In this document: positions 1-7,352 of the stretch, piece after piece | Numbering within the stretch: the stretch's first letter is position 1 | Layout of the letters: every line of letters starts with the position of its first letter | Source: JBOCEF01 sp047610385 | GTDB lineage: Bacteria; Pseudomonadota; Alphaproteobacteria; Rhodobacterales; Rhodobacteraceae | Assembly: GCA_047610385.1 (NCBI GenBank) | Contig: JBLGAC010000034.1 | Coordinates: 1-45,924 of the forward strand | Reading direction: 5' to 3' | DNA length: 45,924 nucleotides | Made by a program: the position numbers and the translations under genes | The notes under the pieces: generated by a model | What the model was told of the DNA's origin: nothing | The model's database searches: none | The model's input: the letters and a program-made list of their open reading frames with translations, nothing else

Positions 1-69
1 CCGCAAACCGACGGGGCGCGCGCAGGGCAATGCCCGCGCGCGCCCCTTCGCGTGATCGTCCCGCCAGGC

Positions 70-684
70 TCAGCCGTTTTCGACGACGCCCTCATCATCG
101 GTCAGATCCGCACCTGATCCGGCGGCGGCGACGCCAACCATGGCCGGGCGTAGCAGGCGCTCAGCGATCATGAAACCGTCCTGCATCACTTGGATCACGC
201 TGCCAGGTCTGGCATGGGGCACGGGTGCCTCAAACATCGCCTGATGCTTCTGCGCGTTGAATTTCTCACCAATTTCGGGGTGGATCACGCCGATCTTGTG
301 CTTGGCAAAGGCATTGAGCAGTTCGCGCTGCGTCAGCTCCACGCCCTCGATCAGAGCACCGGCCTTGGCGCGCAGGTCCTCATCCATTGAGGCCATGGCA
401 CGGCCAAGGTTGTCATGCACCGCCAGCACGTCGCGCGCCAGCTTGGTGCCACCGTAAGCCTCGGCGTCCTTGCGGTCACGCTCTGCGCGCTTGCGGATGT
501 TCTCGGCCTCAGCCAATGCGCGCATCAGGCGGTCGCGCAGTTCATCGCGCTCAGCCTCAAGCGCGGCGATGATGGCTTCGGGGCCAGGCTCATCCTGCGG
601 TTCTTCGCCGTCCAGCGCCTCGTCGTCCAGCGCTTTGTTCGCCAGCGCGGAGGCCAAGTCTTCTTCGGTCTTGTTGTCGGTCAT
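70..684 (-). CDS. grpE: GrpE, nucleotide exchange factor of DnaK
   Basis: The 204-residue protein has the GrpE architecture. An acidic, disordered N-terminus (about 1-35) is followed by a long helical coiled coil (about 36-90, rich in Glu, Arg and Ala). The C-terminal beta domain contains a GVIHPEIGEKFN segment, then QKHQAMFEAP and the conserved end block GFMIAERLLRPAMVGVA. GrpE dimers speed ADP release from DnaK in the cytoplasm. The gene lies 15 nt after hrcA on the same strand, so the two are probably cotranscribed. The hrcA-grpE pairing is common in alphaproteobacteria. The start is the ATG after AAGCGGATGAC. Identification is firm. Confidence 0.96.
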   Translation of the reverse strand: MTDNKTEEDLASALANKALDDEALDGEEPQDEPGPEAIIAALEAERDELRDRLMRALAEAENIRKRAERDRKDAEAYGGTKLARDVLAVHDNLGRAMASMDEDLRAKAGALIEGVELTQRELLNAFAKHKIGVIHPEIGEKFNAQKHQAMFEAPVPHARPGSVIQVMQDGFMIAERLLRPAMVGVAAAGSGADLTDDEGVVENG

Positions 685-699
685 GTCATCCGCTTTCCG

Positions 700-1785
700 T
701 CATCCGCGCCGCGTCCGATCGGTCACCATCCGTCCCATAAGGCGGGCGGTGTAGTCCACGATCGGCACCACGCGTCCATAATTCAGGCGCGTGGGGCCGA
801 TGACCCCAAGCGCACCAATGATCCGTCGTTCGGCGTCCATATAAGGAGAAATTATCAAAGAGGAACCCGAAAGCGAAAACAGCTTGTTTTCCGAGCCGAT
901 GAAAATGCGCACACCTTCGCCATCCTCAGCCCGGTCCAGCAGCTGCAACAGGTCTTCCTTGCGCTCCAGATCGTCAAAGAGACGGCGCATCAGCTCCATC
1001 TCCTCCTCGCCCTCAACGCCATCCAGAAGGTGCGAGCGCCCGCGCACGATCAGCCGCTCCGGCCCGGTGGCGGGGCCGCCTGACCACACAGCAATCCCTT
1101 GCTGCACAAGGCTTGCGGCCAGCTCGTCCAGCTCCTCACGCCGGGCGGCGATTTCTGTGGCGACGATGCTGGAGGCCTCGGACAAGGTCCGACCACGCAG
1201 CATGGCATTGAGGAAATTGGCCGCCTCACGCATCGCCGAAGGGGTCAGCCCCTCAGGTGGGGTGAACAGGCGATTTTCCACATGCCCGTCTTCGGTCACC
1301 AGCACCGCCAGCGCGGAATTGTCCGAAAAACTGACAAATTCGATGTGCTTGATCGCCGCCTCAGCCTTGGGTGACAGCACCAGACTGGCCCCATGCGTGA
1401 GGCCAGACAGCAACGACCCCGCCTGCCCCAGCATGTCGTTCACCGACCCACCGCGCTCCCCAAGCTCCGACAGCCCGCCATCGATGCGCGCGCGTTCATC
1501 CTCAGACACGTCGCCGATCTGCAAAAGACCGTCGACGAACATCCGCAGTCCAAATTGCGTCGGCACCCGCCCGGCAGAGGTATGCGGCGAACCCAGAAGC
1601 CCGAGTTGTTCGAGATCCTGCATCACATTGCGCACCGTGGCCGCCGACAGGCTGGTGGGAATCGCGCGGGCAAGCGTGCGCGATCCGACCGGATCCCCGG
1701 TCTCAAGATACGTCTCCACGAGCAGCCGGAAAATTTCCCGGCTGCGGTCGTTGAGGTCAGACAGTCTGGCGGTGTCGCCGGTCAT
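700..1785 (-). CDS. hrcA: HrcA, heat-inducible transcription repressor
   Basis: This 361-residue protein has the usual HrcA length and order of domains. An N-terminal winged helix (about 1-85) contains SREIFRLLVETYLETGDPVG and SAATVRNVMQDLEQLGLL, followed by the SPHTSAGRVPT signature. A GAF-like dimerisation domain follows, with ALAVLVTEDGHVENR in the middle and IGALGVIGPTRLNYGRVVPIVDYTA at the C-terminus. HrcA represses groESL-type genes by binding CIRCE elements, with GroEL acting as co-factor. I see no CIRCE inverted repeat upstream, so its targets are probably elsewhere. It is first in an hrcA-grpE unit and divergent from rph. Confidence 0.96.
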   Translation of the reverse strand: MTGDTARLSDLNDRSREIFRLLVETYLETGDPVGSRTLARAIPTSLSAATVRNVMQDLEQLGLLGSPHTSAGRVPTQFGLRMFVDGLLQIGDVSEDERARIDGGLSELGERGGSVNDMLGQAGSLLSGLTHGASLVLSPKAEAAIKHIEFVSFSDNSALAVLVTEDGHVENRLFTPPEGLTPSAMREAANFLNAMLRGRTLSEASSIVATEIAARREELDELAASLVQQGIAVWSGGPATGPERLIVRGRSHLLDGVEGEEEMELMRRLFDDLERKEDLLQLLDRAEDGEGVRIFIGSENKLFSLSGSSLIISPYMDAERRIIGALGVIGPTRLNYGRVVPIVDYTARLMGRMVTDRTRRG

Positions 1786-1823
1786 GTCGGGGCGCAGTCC
1801 TGATGAGAGTCAGTGTTGATAAA

Positions 1824-1852
1824 CAAATATGGAGCGACGCGCGCAGGGTCAA
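1824..1852 (-). promoter_or_regulatory. Candidate sigma70-type promoter for hrcA-grpE
   Basis: Reading the minus strand, TTGACC (1852-1847) is separated by 17 nt from TATTTG (1829-1824), which lies about 38 nt before the hrcA ATG. It sits in the only AT-rich patch of an otherwise very GC-rich intergenic region. No sigma32-like or CIRCE motif was seen. This is a sequence-pattern call only. Confidence 0.4.
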
Positions 1853-1859
1853 TCCGCTC

Positions 1860-2186
1860 CATGGCCGCGGCCATGCCAGACGGCGATGCGCCCCCCCCGC
1901 TCCCACACCACGTTTCGAGGCCAAAGCAGCGCCCTCAGGGGGCATCGAGCCCCCCTCAGCCGCGCCGCCATCCGGCGGCCGGTCGCGCGCGGCGCAAGCG
2001 CATCGCCCTGAAACAGGCGCGGCGCCAGCCTGTTCACCCACCCCCAGCGAGGGGTCGGCGGGGTGGGGGGCCAGGGGGAGGGCGCTCTAGGCCCTCCCCC
2101 GGTTTTCGCCGCGCAGGGGGCACCCCGGGCGCGCCGCGGTAGACCCGCGCCGCGCCGGCCTGTATGACAGGCCCCGATCCAACAAC
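1860..2186. other. GC-rich intergenic region between hrcA and rph
   Basis: About 330 nt with no convincing gene. Short ORFs occur in all frames, as expected at this GC content. It holds several palindromes: GCCCTCAGGGGGCA followed by AGCCCCCCTC near 1929-1955, and GGGGGAGGGC / GCCCTCCCCC around 2074-2100. These resemble the dispersed palindromic elements at 4024-4123 and 14874-14990 and may be a diverged copy. The rph promoter should also lie here but I could not identify it. Confidence 0.45.
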
Positions 2187-2198
2187 AGGAGCATGCAC

Positions 2199-2915
2199 AT
2201 GCGCCCGTCCGGCCGCCTGAGGGACGAACTCCGCCCCCTCTCCATCGAACCCAACGTGTCGCGCCATGCCGAAGGGTCGTGCATCATCCGCATGGGCGAC
2301 ACCCATGTGCTGTGCACCGCCTCGATCGAGGGGCGCCCCCCCCCTTGGCTGCGCAACACCGGCCTTGGCTGGGTGACTGCGGAATACGGAATGCTGCCGC
2401 GGGCCACCACGTCGCGCAATCGGCGTGAGGCCATGACAGGTAAGGTGTCGGGCCGCACCCAGGAAATCCAGCGCCTGATCGGGCGCTCGCTGCGCGTGGG
2501 CACTGACCGCGTGATGCTTGGGGAACGCCAAATCACCGTGGATTGCGACGTGCTGCAGGCCGATGGTGGCACGCGCTGCGCCGCGATCACCGGGGGCTGG
2601 GTCGCGTTGGCGCTGGCGGCCCGAAAGCTGCTGAAGGCTGGCGACATCAGGGAAAACCCGGTGGCCGAACACATCGCCGCGGTGTCTTGCGGCATCTATG
2701 CCGGGCATGCGGTGCTCGATCTGGATTACCCTGAGGACAGCGAAGCGGGGACCGACGCCAACATCGTCATGACCGGGTCCGGCGGTTTGGTCGAAGTGCA
2801 GGGATCGGCCGAGGGCGCGCCCTTCACCCGCACCCAGCTGACCGAGATGCTTGAGCTGGCCGATGCGGGCATCAAATCCTTGATTGCAGCCCAGAAAGCC
2901 GCTCTCGCCGCCTAG
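2199..2915 (+). CDS. rph: RNase PH
   Basis: The 238-residue phosphorolytic 3'-5' exoribonuclease trims the 3' ends of tRNA precursors. Visible family motifs are MRPSGR at the N-terminus, GDTHVLCTASIEG, the signature RATTSRNRREAM with GRTQEIQRLIGRSLR, and the C-terminal PEDSEAGTDANIVMTG and VEVQGSAEGAPFT. The start is set by the Shine-Dalgarno AGGAG at 2187-2191, which is 7 nt before this ATG; the ATG six bases upstream would leave a 1-nt spacer. A C9 run (2336-2344) encodes a Pro triplet but the frame is intact. It is the first gene of a plus-strand run with rdgB. Confidence 0.97.
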   Translation: MRPSGRLRDELRPLSIEPNVSRHAEGSCIIRMGDTHVLCTASIEGRPPPWLRNTGLGWVTAEYGMLPRATTSRNRREAMTGKVSGRTQEIQRLIGRSLRVGTDRVMLGERQITVDCDVLQADGGTRCAAITGGWVALALAARKLLKAGDIRENPVAEHIAAVSCGIYAGHAVLDLDYPEDSEAGTDANIVMTGSGGLVEVQGSAEGAPFTRTQLTEMLELADAGIKSLIAAQKAALAA

Positions 2916-2986
2916 GCCCCTTACCAGAGGGGCAATCTGGCAATCCAATCCTGTTTTGGCCCCCCGCGGGGCTTTCGGAGGCGCCC

Positions 2987-3646
2987 ATGGCCCGCATCCT
3001 GTCCGAACCCAAAATCGTCGTCGCCACCCATAACGAGGGCAAAGCCGCGGAAATCCGCGAGCTGCTTGCCCCGTGGGGAATTGAGCTGGTGTCCGCCGGG
3101 GACCTGGGCCTGCCAATCCCGGATGAAACCGAGGACAGCTTTGAGGGCAACGCGCTTTTAAAAGCCCGCGCCGCGGCCAAGGCGACCGGGCTGCCGGCGC
3201 TGGCCGATGACAGCGGGCTGGAGATCGCGTGGCTGGGCGGTCAGCCCGGCGTGCACACCGCCGACTGGGCAGAGACGCCCGATGGCCGCGATTTCCCCAT
3301 GGCGATGAAAAAGGTGCAGGATCTGCTGGACAAGATGCGCGCGCCCGACCCGCGATTTGCCCGGTTTGTCTGCTGCATGGCGCTGGTCTGGCCCGATGGG
3401 GGCCAGGCGGTCGTTCTGGGTGCCGCTGAGGGCGTGCTGATCTGGCCGCCGCGCGGCGCACAAGGGCATGGCTACGACCCAGTTTTCGTGCCAGATGCCG
3501 CGGCCGATGGCCTCAACAAGGCCCGCCGTACCTTTGGCGAGATGTCGGCGGAGGAGAAAAACGTTATCTCGCACCGCGCCGACGCTTTCGCCAAGCTGGT
3601 GGCGCAATGCATGCCGCCGTTGCCCAGGTCGGAGGTCGACGCATGA
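2987..3646 (+). CDS. rdgB: RdgB/HAM1 non-canonical purine NTP pyrophosphatase
   Basis: The enzyme hydrolyses dITP, ITP and XTP to monophosphates and so keeps deaminated purines out of nucleic acids. The 219-residue protein shows the nucleotide-binding VATHNEGKAAEI near the N-terminus, the LPALADDSGLEI block with the metal-binding acidic residues, and the C-terminal GHGYDPVFVP and SHRADAF motifs. The start is preceded by GGAGG at 2977-2981. It follows rph by 71 nt, a common order in alphaproteobacteria, and its stop overlaps the next start (ATGA). Confidence 0.96.
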   Translation: MARILSEPKIVVATHNEGKAAEIRELLAPWGIELVSAGDLGLPIPDETEDSFEGNALLKARAAAKATGLPALADDSGLEIAWLGGQPGVHTADWAETPDGRDFPMAMKKVQDLLDKMRAPDPRFARFVCCMALVWPDGGQAVVLGAAEGVLIWPPRGAQGHGYDPVFVPDAAADGLNKARRTFGEMSAEEKNVISHRADAFAKLVAQCMPPLPRSEVDA

Positions 3647-4023
3647 CCCGGCGGCTGATTTCGTCCGGCTCTCCGTTTGAGGCCGAGTACGCCTATTCGC
3701 GCGCCGTGGCGCAGGGCGATTGGTGCTTTGTGGCAGGGACCACCGGCTATGACTACGCCGCAATGCAGATGCCCGAAGACCCGTTGGACCAGGCGCGCAA
3801 TTGCCTTGCCACCATCGCGCGCGCGCTGGACGAGGCCGGGTTCACCATGGGCCAGATCGTGCGCCTGCGGACCATCGTCACCGATCTGGCAGATTGGGAG
3901 GCCGCCGCCCCCGCCATGCGTGCGGCCTTGGGCGACATCCGGCCCGCCAACACGCTGATCCGCGCCGGACTGCTGATGCCTGAGATGAAAATCGAGATCG
4001 AAGCCACCGCCTTTCGCGGCTGA
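3643..4023 (+). CDS. RidA/YjgF/YER057c family protein without the catalytic Arg
   Basis: This 126-residue single-domain protein fits the Rid family, with AFVAGTTG-like beta strands, QARNCLATIARALDEAG, MGQIVRLRTIVTD and the C-terminal KIEIEATAF. Classical RidA hydrolyses reactive enamines and imines using Arg105, in a PAR-T context. Here the equivalent segment is PANTLI, so Asn103 replaces that Arg, while Glu120 is kept. This places it with the Rid subgroups of unproven activity. The start overlaps the rdgB stop (ATGA), so it is translationally coupled to rdgB. Family is firm; function is open. Confidence 0.85.
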   Translation: MTRRLISSGSPFEAEYAYSRAVAQGDWCFVAGTTGYDYAAMQMPEDPLDQARNCLATIARALDEAGFTMGQIVRLRTIVTDLADWEAAAPAMRAALGDIRPANTLIRAGLLMPEMKIEIEATAFRG

Positions 4024-4123
4024 GCGCCGGGGGCGTGCGCCCTCGGGGGGCAAGCCCCGTTCGGTCGCCCGCAACGTGGGGGGAGGGGGAAGCGCCCCCT
4101 CCCCCCACACCCCCCACGCGCGC
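4024..4123. repeat. GC-rich palindromic intergenic element, copy 1
   Basis: Directly after the RidA-like stop there is a small hairpin GGGGC-AA-GCCCC (4047-4058). A perfect 14-bp stem follows: GTGGGGGGAGGGGG at 4076-4089, loop AAGCG, CCCCCTCCCCCCAC at 4095-4108. The same two structures, inverted and with nearly the same bases, lie after the GcvT-fusion gene at 14874-14990. The loop there is CGCTT, the reverse complement. A shorter relative is at 26081-26105. Each copy lies 3' of a gene, which is consistent with a REP-like repeat or a factor-dependent terminator. Confidence 0.75.
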
Positions 4124-4149
4124 CTGCGCACCAGAATGAACCGAGCACC

Positions 4150-5409
4150 ATGCCGCAGACCTTGCCCGCCGCACCCGACCATGTCCCACCCAGCGACGAT
4201 TGGCGCGCGGGCGGCTTTGGCGTCTACGTGCATTGGCCGTTCTGCTTGGCAAAATGCCCGTATTGCGATTTCAATTCACATGTCGCGCGCGCCGCACCGG
4301 ATCAGGGCGCGTGGGCCACGGCCCTGATAGCGGAAATCCGCGCCACCGCCGCCCAGACGGGGCCGCGGCAGGTCGGGTCGGTGTTCTTTGGCGGCGGCAC
4401 CCCCAGCCTGATGGACCCCGCAACCGTCGGCGCCATCATCGACGCCATTGGCAATGCATGGACCCTGGACGCGGACGCCGAAATCACCCTTGAGGCCAAC
4501 CCCACTTCAGTCGAGGCCGGGCGTTTTGCGGGCTATGCGCGCGCCGGGGTCAACCGGGTGTCCATGGGCATCCAGGCGCTGAACGATCCTGATCTGAAGG
4601 CGCTCGGCCGCATGCATTCGGTGGCTGAGGCCCGCGCCGCCTTTGACATCGCCCGCGCGCAATTCGCGCGCGTCAGCTTTGATCTGATCTATGCTCGCCA
4701 GGGCCAGACCCCGGACCAATGGGGCGCAGAGCTGCGCGAGGCCCTGTCCATGGCCGTCGATCACCTGTCGCTTTATCAGCTGACCATTGAACCGGGCACG
4801 CGTTTTGGCGATCTGGCGTCACGCGGGCGGCTGCGCGGGCTGCCCGATGATGACACCTCAGCCGACATGTATGACGTGACCCAGGAGGTCTGCGAGGCCG
4901 CCGGGATGCCTGCCTATGAGGTGTCAAACCACGCAGCACCGGGGGCGGAAAGCCGCCACAACCGCGTCTACTGGCGCTATGGCGACTATGCCGGGATCGG
5001 CCCCGGTGCCCATGGCCGTCTGACGCTGGACGGGCGGCGCATGGCAACCGAAACCCTGCGCGATCCAGCCGCATGGCTGGCCGCCGTGCAGGCCGCCCCG
5101 CTGGGTGCCCGCAGCGAGGAATCGCTGACCGCCCCCGATCAGGCCGCCGAACATCTGCTGATGTCCTTGCGTCTGGTCGAAGGCTCAGACCTGGCGCGCC
5201 ACGCTGCATTGGCCGGGGCGCCGCTGGACCCTGCACGCATCGCAGATCTGTGCGCCATGGGCCTGACCACGAAGGAGCTGACGACGAAGGGCCTGACAAC
5301 GAAGGGCCTGACAACGAAAGGACTGACTGGGCGCCGCGGCGACTGGCTGGCGGCCACACGCGCAGGGCGGCCAGTGCTGAACGCCATTTTGCGCGAATTG
5401 CTGGGCTGA
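4150..5409 (+). CDS. hemW: HemW, radical SAM heme chaperone-like protein
   Basis: The 419-residue protein carries the radical SAM motif C32-x3-C36-x2-C39 in the context WPFCLAKCPYCDFNSH, the FFGGGTPSLM segment, and the HNRVYW motif that separates HemW from the anaerobic coproporphyrinogen oxidase HemN. HemW binds heme and is thought to deliver it to respiratory proteins. Older annotation as oxygen-independent coproporphyrinogen III oxidase is misleading. The C-terminal wing domain is interrupted at about residues 373-392 by four tandem five-residue repeats (TTKEL/TTKGL; see 5266-5325). The stretch after them, RRGDWLAATRAGRPVLNAIL, looks like normal family sequence. The start ATG is plausible, but its Shine-Dalgarno is weak. 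Confidence 0.94.
   Translation: MPQTLPAAPDHVPPSDDWRAGGFGVYVHWPFCLAKCPYCDFNSHVARAAPDQGAWATALIAEIRATAAQTGPRQVGSVFFGGGTPSLMDPATVGAIIDAIGNAWTLDADAEITLEANPTSVEAGRFAGYARAGVNRVSMGIQALNDPDLKALGRMHSVAEARAAFDIARAQFARVSFDLIYARQGQTPDQWGAELREALSMAVDHLSLYQLTIEPGTRFGDLASRGRLRGLPDDDTSADMYDVTQEVCEAAGMPAYEVSNHAAPGAESRHNRVYWRYGDYAGIGPGAHGRLTLDGRRMATETLRDPAAWLAAVQAAPLGARSEESLTAPDQAAEHLLMSLRLVEGSDLARHAALAGAPLDPARIADLCAMGLTTKELTTKGLTTKGLTTKGLTGRRGDWLAATRAGRPVLNAILRELLG
5266..5325 (+). repeat. In-frame 15-bp minisatellite in hemW
   Basis: Four consecutive 15-nt units encode TTKEL, TTKGL, TTKGL and TTKGL. The units differ only at a few bases (ACC/ACG/ACA at the first codon, GAG versus GGC/GGA at the fourth, AAG/AAA). 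The unit is a multiple of three, so copy-number changes add or remove five residues without breaking the gene. It lies in a loop of the C-terminal domain. Confidence 0.95.
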
Positions 5410-5459
5410 TCAGCGCGGCACCCTCGAATCATCAACCTTTGAGCACTAGATAGAACATC

Positions 5460-5867
5460 ATGAAAGCATTCTGGTTCATCATCGGCTGCTTCAGCATCGC
5501 GCTGGGGGTGATCGGCGCGGCATTGCCGCTGCTGCCGACGGTGCCGTTCCTGCTGCTTGCGGCGTTCAGCTTCGCGCGGTCGTCGCCCCGGGTGCATGAC
5601 TGGCTGCTGAGCCATCCACGCCTTGGCCCACCCATCACCGATTGGCGCAACAACGGTGCCATCGGTCGGCGGGCGAAATGGCTGGCCTCCGGCTCCATCG
5701 CCGCGGCCTTCACGGTGTCGCTGGTTCTGGGCGTCGCAGGCTGGGTGTTGGCGGTGCAGGCGGCGACGCTGTGCTGCGTGTCGCTGTTCATCTGGACCCG
5801 CCCCGACAGCGGCGGCAACGCCCTTGGGAACGTCGCCGAAACTGCGGCCAAGGCGGCCAGACGCTGA
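5460..5867 (+). CDS. YbaN-type (DUF454) inner membrane protein
   Basis: A 135-residue protein with three apparent membrane segments: FWFIIGCFSIALGVIGAALP, then a PLLPTVPFLLLAAFSFARSS stretch, and two close hydrophobic helices at about 80-115. The order G-x-x-LPLLPT-x-PFLLLAA-x-FARSSPR, then HPRLGPPITDWR, is the DUF454/YbaN signature. The biochemical role of the family is not established. It sits 50 nt after hemW on the same strand and ends four nt before the convergent SIMPL gene, so there is no room for a separate terminator. Confidence 0.85.
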   Translation: MKAFWFIIGCFSIALGVIGAALPLLPTVPFLLLAAFSFARSSPRVHDWLLSHPRLGPPITDWRNNGAIGRRAKWLASGSIAAAFTVSLVLGVAGWVLAVQAATLCCVSLFIWTRPDSGGNALGNVAETAAKAARR

Positions 5868-5871
5868 TCGA

Positions 5872-6612
5872 TCAGCGCAGCGGCGACGGGCAGGCACCCG
5901 ATGCGTCCGGGACCAATTCCCAAGCGCCCTGAACATCGGCGATCACATCACGTTGCCCAGCCTCAATCGGCGGGGCCATGCGGTCAGACTTGGCCTCCAT
6001 CGCCATCATCATCTGGGGCCGTGGGCCGGGGATCGACGCGCCCTGCTCACCAAGCGCCACCAGCCGGCCCAGCGACATGCCCGCGGCGCAGGCCATGCGG
6101 GCGGCCTTTTCAAACAGGCGCACAACGGCCCGGTCGCGGGCGACATCCACCAGCGCGTCCATGTCAGTGATCACCAGCGACGGCCCGTCCACCTGGCTGG
6201 CGCCTGCGCGCACCGCCCCATCCAGCACATCGCCGAGCGCGGCAAAATCCGACACCCGCACGCTGATCGCACTGGCAGCGACGAAAAAGAACCGCTCCTG
6301 ATCGTTCTGCAGCCGCTCACGCCGGGGATAGAGCGAAACATCGGTGGTCGCGATCTGCTTGGCCTCCACGCCCGCGTCCTTCACCGCGACAAGCACGGCG
6401 GTCATGCGGGCGGACATCTCGGCCATTGCGTCGCCAGATTTCGGGGCCTGCGCCTCCACCCGGATGGTGATATCGGCGGCGTCCGGCACGCCCGACGCCT
6501 CGCCCGAGGCCGCAAGGCTCAGGACCGGCGGCGCGGGGGTGCGGGCCTCATCAGCCCGGGCAGCAACCACGGACATCAGCAGCAGGGCAAAGAGCGGGAG
6601 AGCAGCGCGCAT
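5872..6612 (-). CDS. SIMPL-domain (DUF541) periplasmic protein
   Basis: The 246-residue protein begins with a Sec signal peptide (MRAALPLFALLLMSVVAARA, cleavage likely before DEA). It continues with the SIMPL fold pattern: VLSLAASGEASGVPDAADIT, then VLVAVKDAGVEAKQIATTDVSLYP and VSVRVSDFAALGDVLD-type strands. A C-terminal AAGMSLGRLVALGE block is typical of the family. Bacterial relatives such as BP26 and YggE are periplasmic or outer-membrane-associated and have been linked to oxidative stress, but no enzymatic activity is established. It is separated from the upstream atp operon by a candidate terminator. Confidence 0.85.
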   Translation of the reverse strand: MRAALPLFALLLMSVVAARADEARTPAPPVLSLAASGEASGVPDAADITIRVEAQAPKSGDAMAEMSARMTAVLVAVKDAGVEAKQIATTDVSLYPRRERLQNDQERFFFVAASAISVRVSDFAALGDVLDGAVRAGASQVDGPSLVITDMDALVDVARDRAVVRLFEKAARMACAAGMSLGRLVALGEQGASIPGPRPQMMMAMEAKSDRMAPPIEAGQRDVIADVQGAWELVPDASGACPSPLR

Positions 6613-6801
6613 GGCATGTCCTTCGGCAAAGCAGGGTCATTGCGCACAGTATGGCCCCCCGATGCGGCGGGCGCGAGGCCCCCATGCGGCGCCCGCGCGG
6701 CACCACCGCGGCCAAACGGCGCCCGCCCCGATCGGTGCACCACGTCCCGCGCGCGAGGGCCCCCTCGCGGGTCCCAAAGCGCGCGGCCACCCCGAACGCG
6801 A
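6613..6801. other. Intergenic region between atpF and the SIMPL gene
   Basis: About 190 nt with no supported gene. It contains an 8-bp inverted repeat GCGGGCGC (6667-6674) / GCGCCCGC (6689-6696). The promoter of the SIMPL gene presumably lies here, but I see no clear -35/-10 pair. Confidence 0.4.
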
Positions 6802-6835
6802 AACGGCCCGACAGGGGATCCCCCGCCGGGCCGTT
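6802..6835 (-). terminator. Candidate terminator of the atp (F0) operon
   Basis: Inverted repeat AACGGCCCG (6802-6810) / CGGGCCGTT (6827-6835), with an inner GGGG/CCCC pair, lies 22 nt after the atpF stop on the minus strand. Only three T residues follow the stem, so termination may be weak or factor-assisted. Confidence 0.55.
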
Positions 6836-6857
6836 CGAGTCACTGATGATGGCGAAA

Positions 6858-7349
6858 TCAGTTCAGGCGCGCAGCCACATCCTGGATCGACGCATCGACC
6901 ATGGCGCTCTGGGCTTCGGGCTTCAGGCCCTTGCGCATCACTTCGGCGGCGACCTCGGTGGCGATCGCCACGGCGGTGTCGCGAACCTCTTTGATCGCCG
7001 ACTGCTCAGCGGCGGTGATCTGGTCGGCCGCGCCTTGCAGGCGGCGCTCAATGGCGCGGATCAGATCGGCCTTGGCCTCTTCGGCGGCGCGCTCGGCCTC
7101 AGTGCGGGCCTGGGCGATGATCGCTTCAGAATGGCCCTCAACCTCTTTGACCTTACGTTCAAACGACGCAAGCAGCGTCTGCGCTTCTTCACGCAGACGG
7201 CGGGCTTCCTCAAGCTCTTCCTTGATCTTCTCGGCACGGCTGTCGAGCGCGGCCGCGAGCTTGCCCGGGACCTTTGCATAGACCAGCACGCCGATGAAGC
7301 ACAGGAAGGCAATCGCGACGACAACGTTGGAGTTTTGCAGGATTTCCAT
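6858..7349 (-). CDS. atpF: F0F1 ATP synthase subunit b
   Basis: The 163-residue protein has one N-terminal membrane helix (NVVVAIAFLCFIGVLVYA, about 8-25). A long charged helix with Ala-rich heptads (about 30-150) forms the peripheral stalk. Subunit b pairs with b' to hold F1 against the rotor. It starts 3 nt after the atpF' stop, so it is probably translationally coupled. It is last in the F0 operon, and a hairpin follows it. Confidence 0.93.
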   Translation of the reverse strand: MEILQNSNVVVAIAFLCFIGVLVYAKVPGKLAAALDSRAEKIKEELEEARRLREEAQTLLASFERKVKEVEGHSEAIIAQARTEAERAAEEAKADLIRAIERRLQGAADQITAAEQSAIKEVRDTAVAIATEVAAEVMRKGLKPEAQSAMVDASIQDVAARLN

Positions 7350-7352
7350 GGA

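Noticed and set aside
415..1083. Long plus-strand frame opposite hrcA/grpE
   Set aside because: It is antisense to two firmly identified genes and has no protein-like sequence; long shadow frames are expected at this GC content.
1786..1860. CIRCE element upstream of hrcA
   Set aside because: The TTAGCACTC-N9-GAGTGCTAA pattern is not present; only an ordinary promoter-like pair was seen.
2034..3461. 475-residue minus-strand frame across rph and rdgB
   Set aside because: It lies wholly antisense to two conserved genes and is rich in Arg/Pro/Ala without any domain.
5266..5325. Repeat in hemW as a CRISPR array
   Set aside because: Units are contiguous 15-mers without spacers and stay in frame with the protein.
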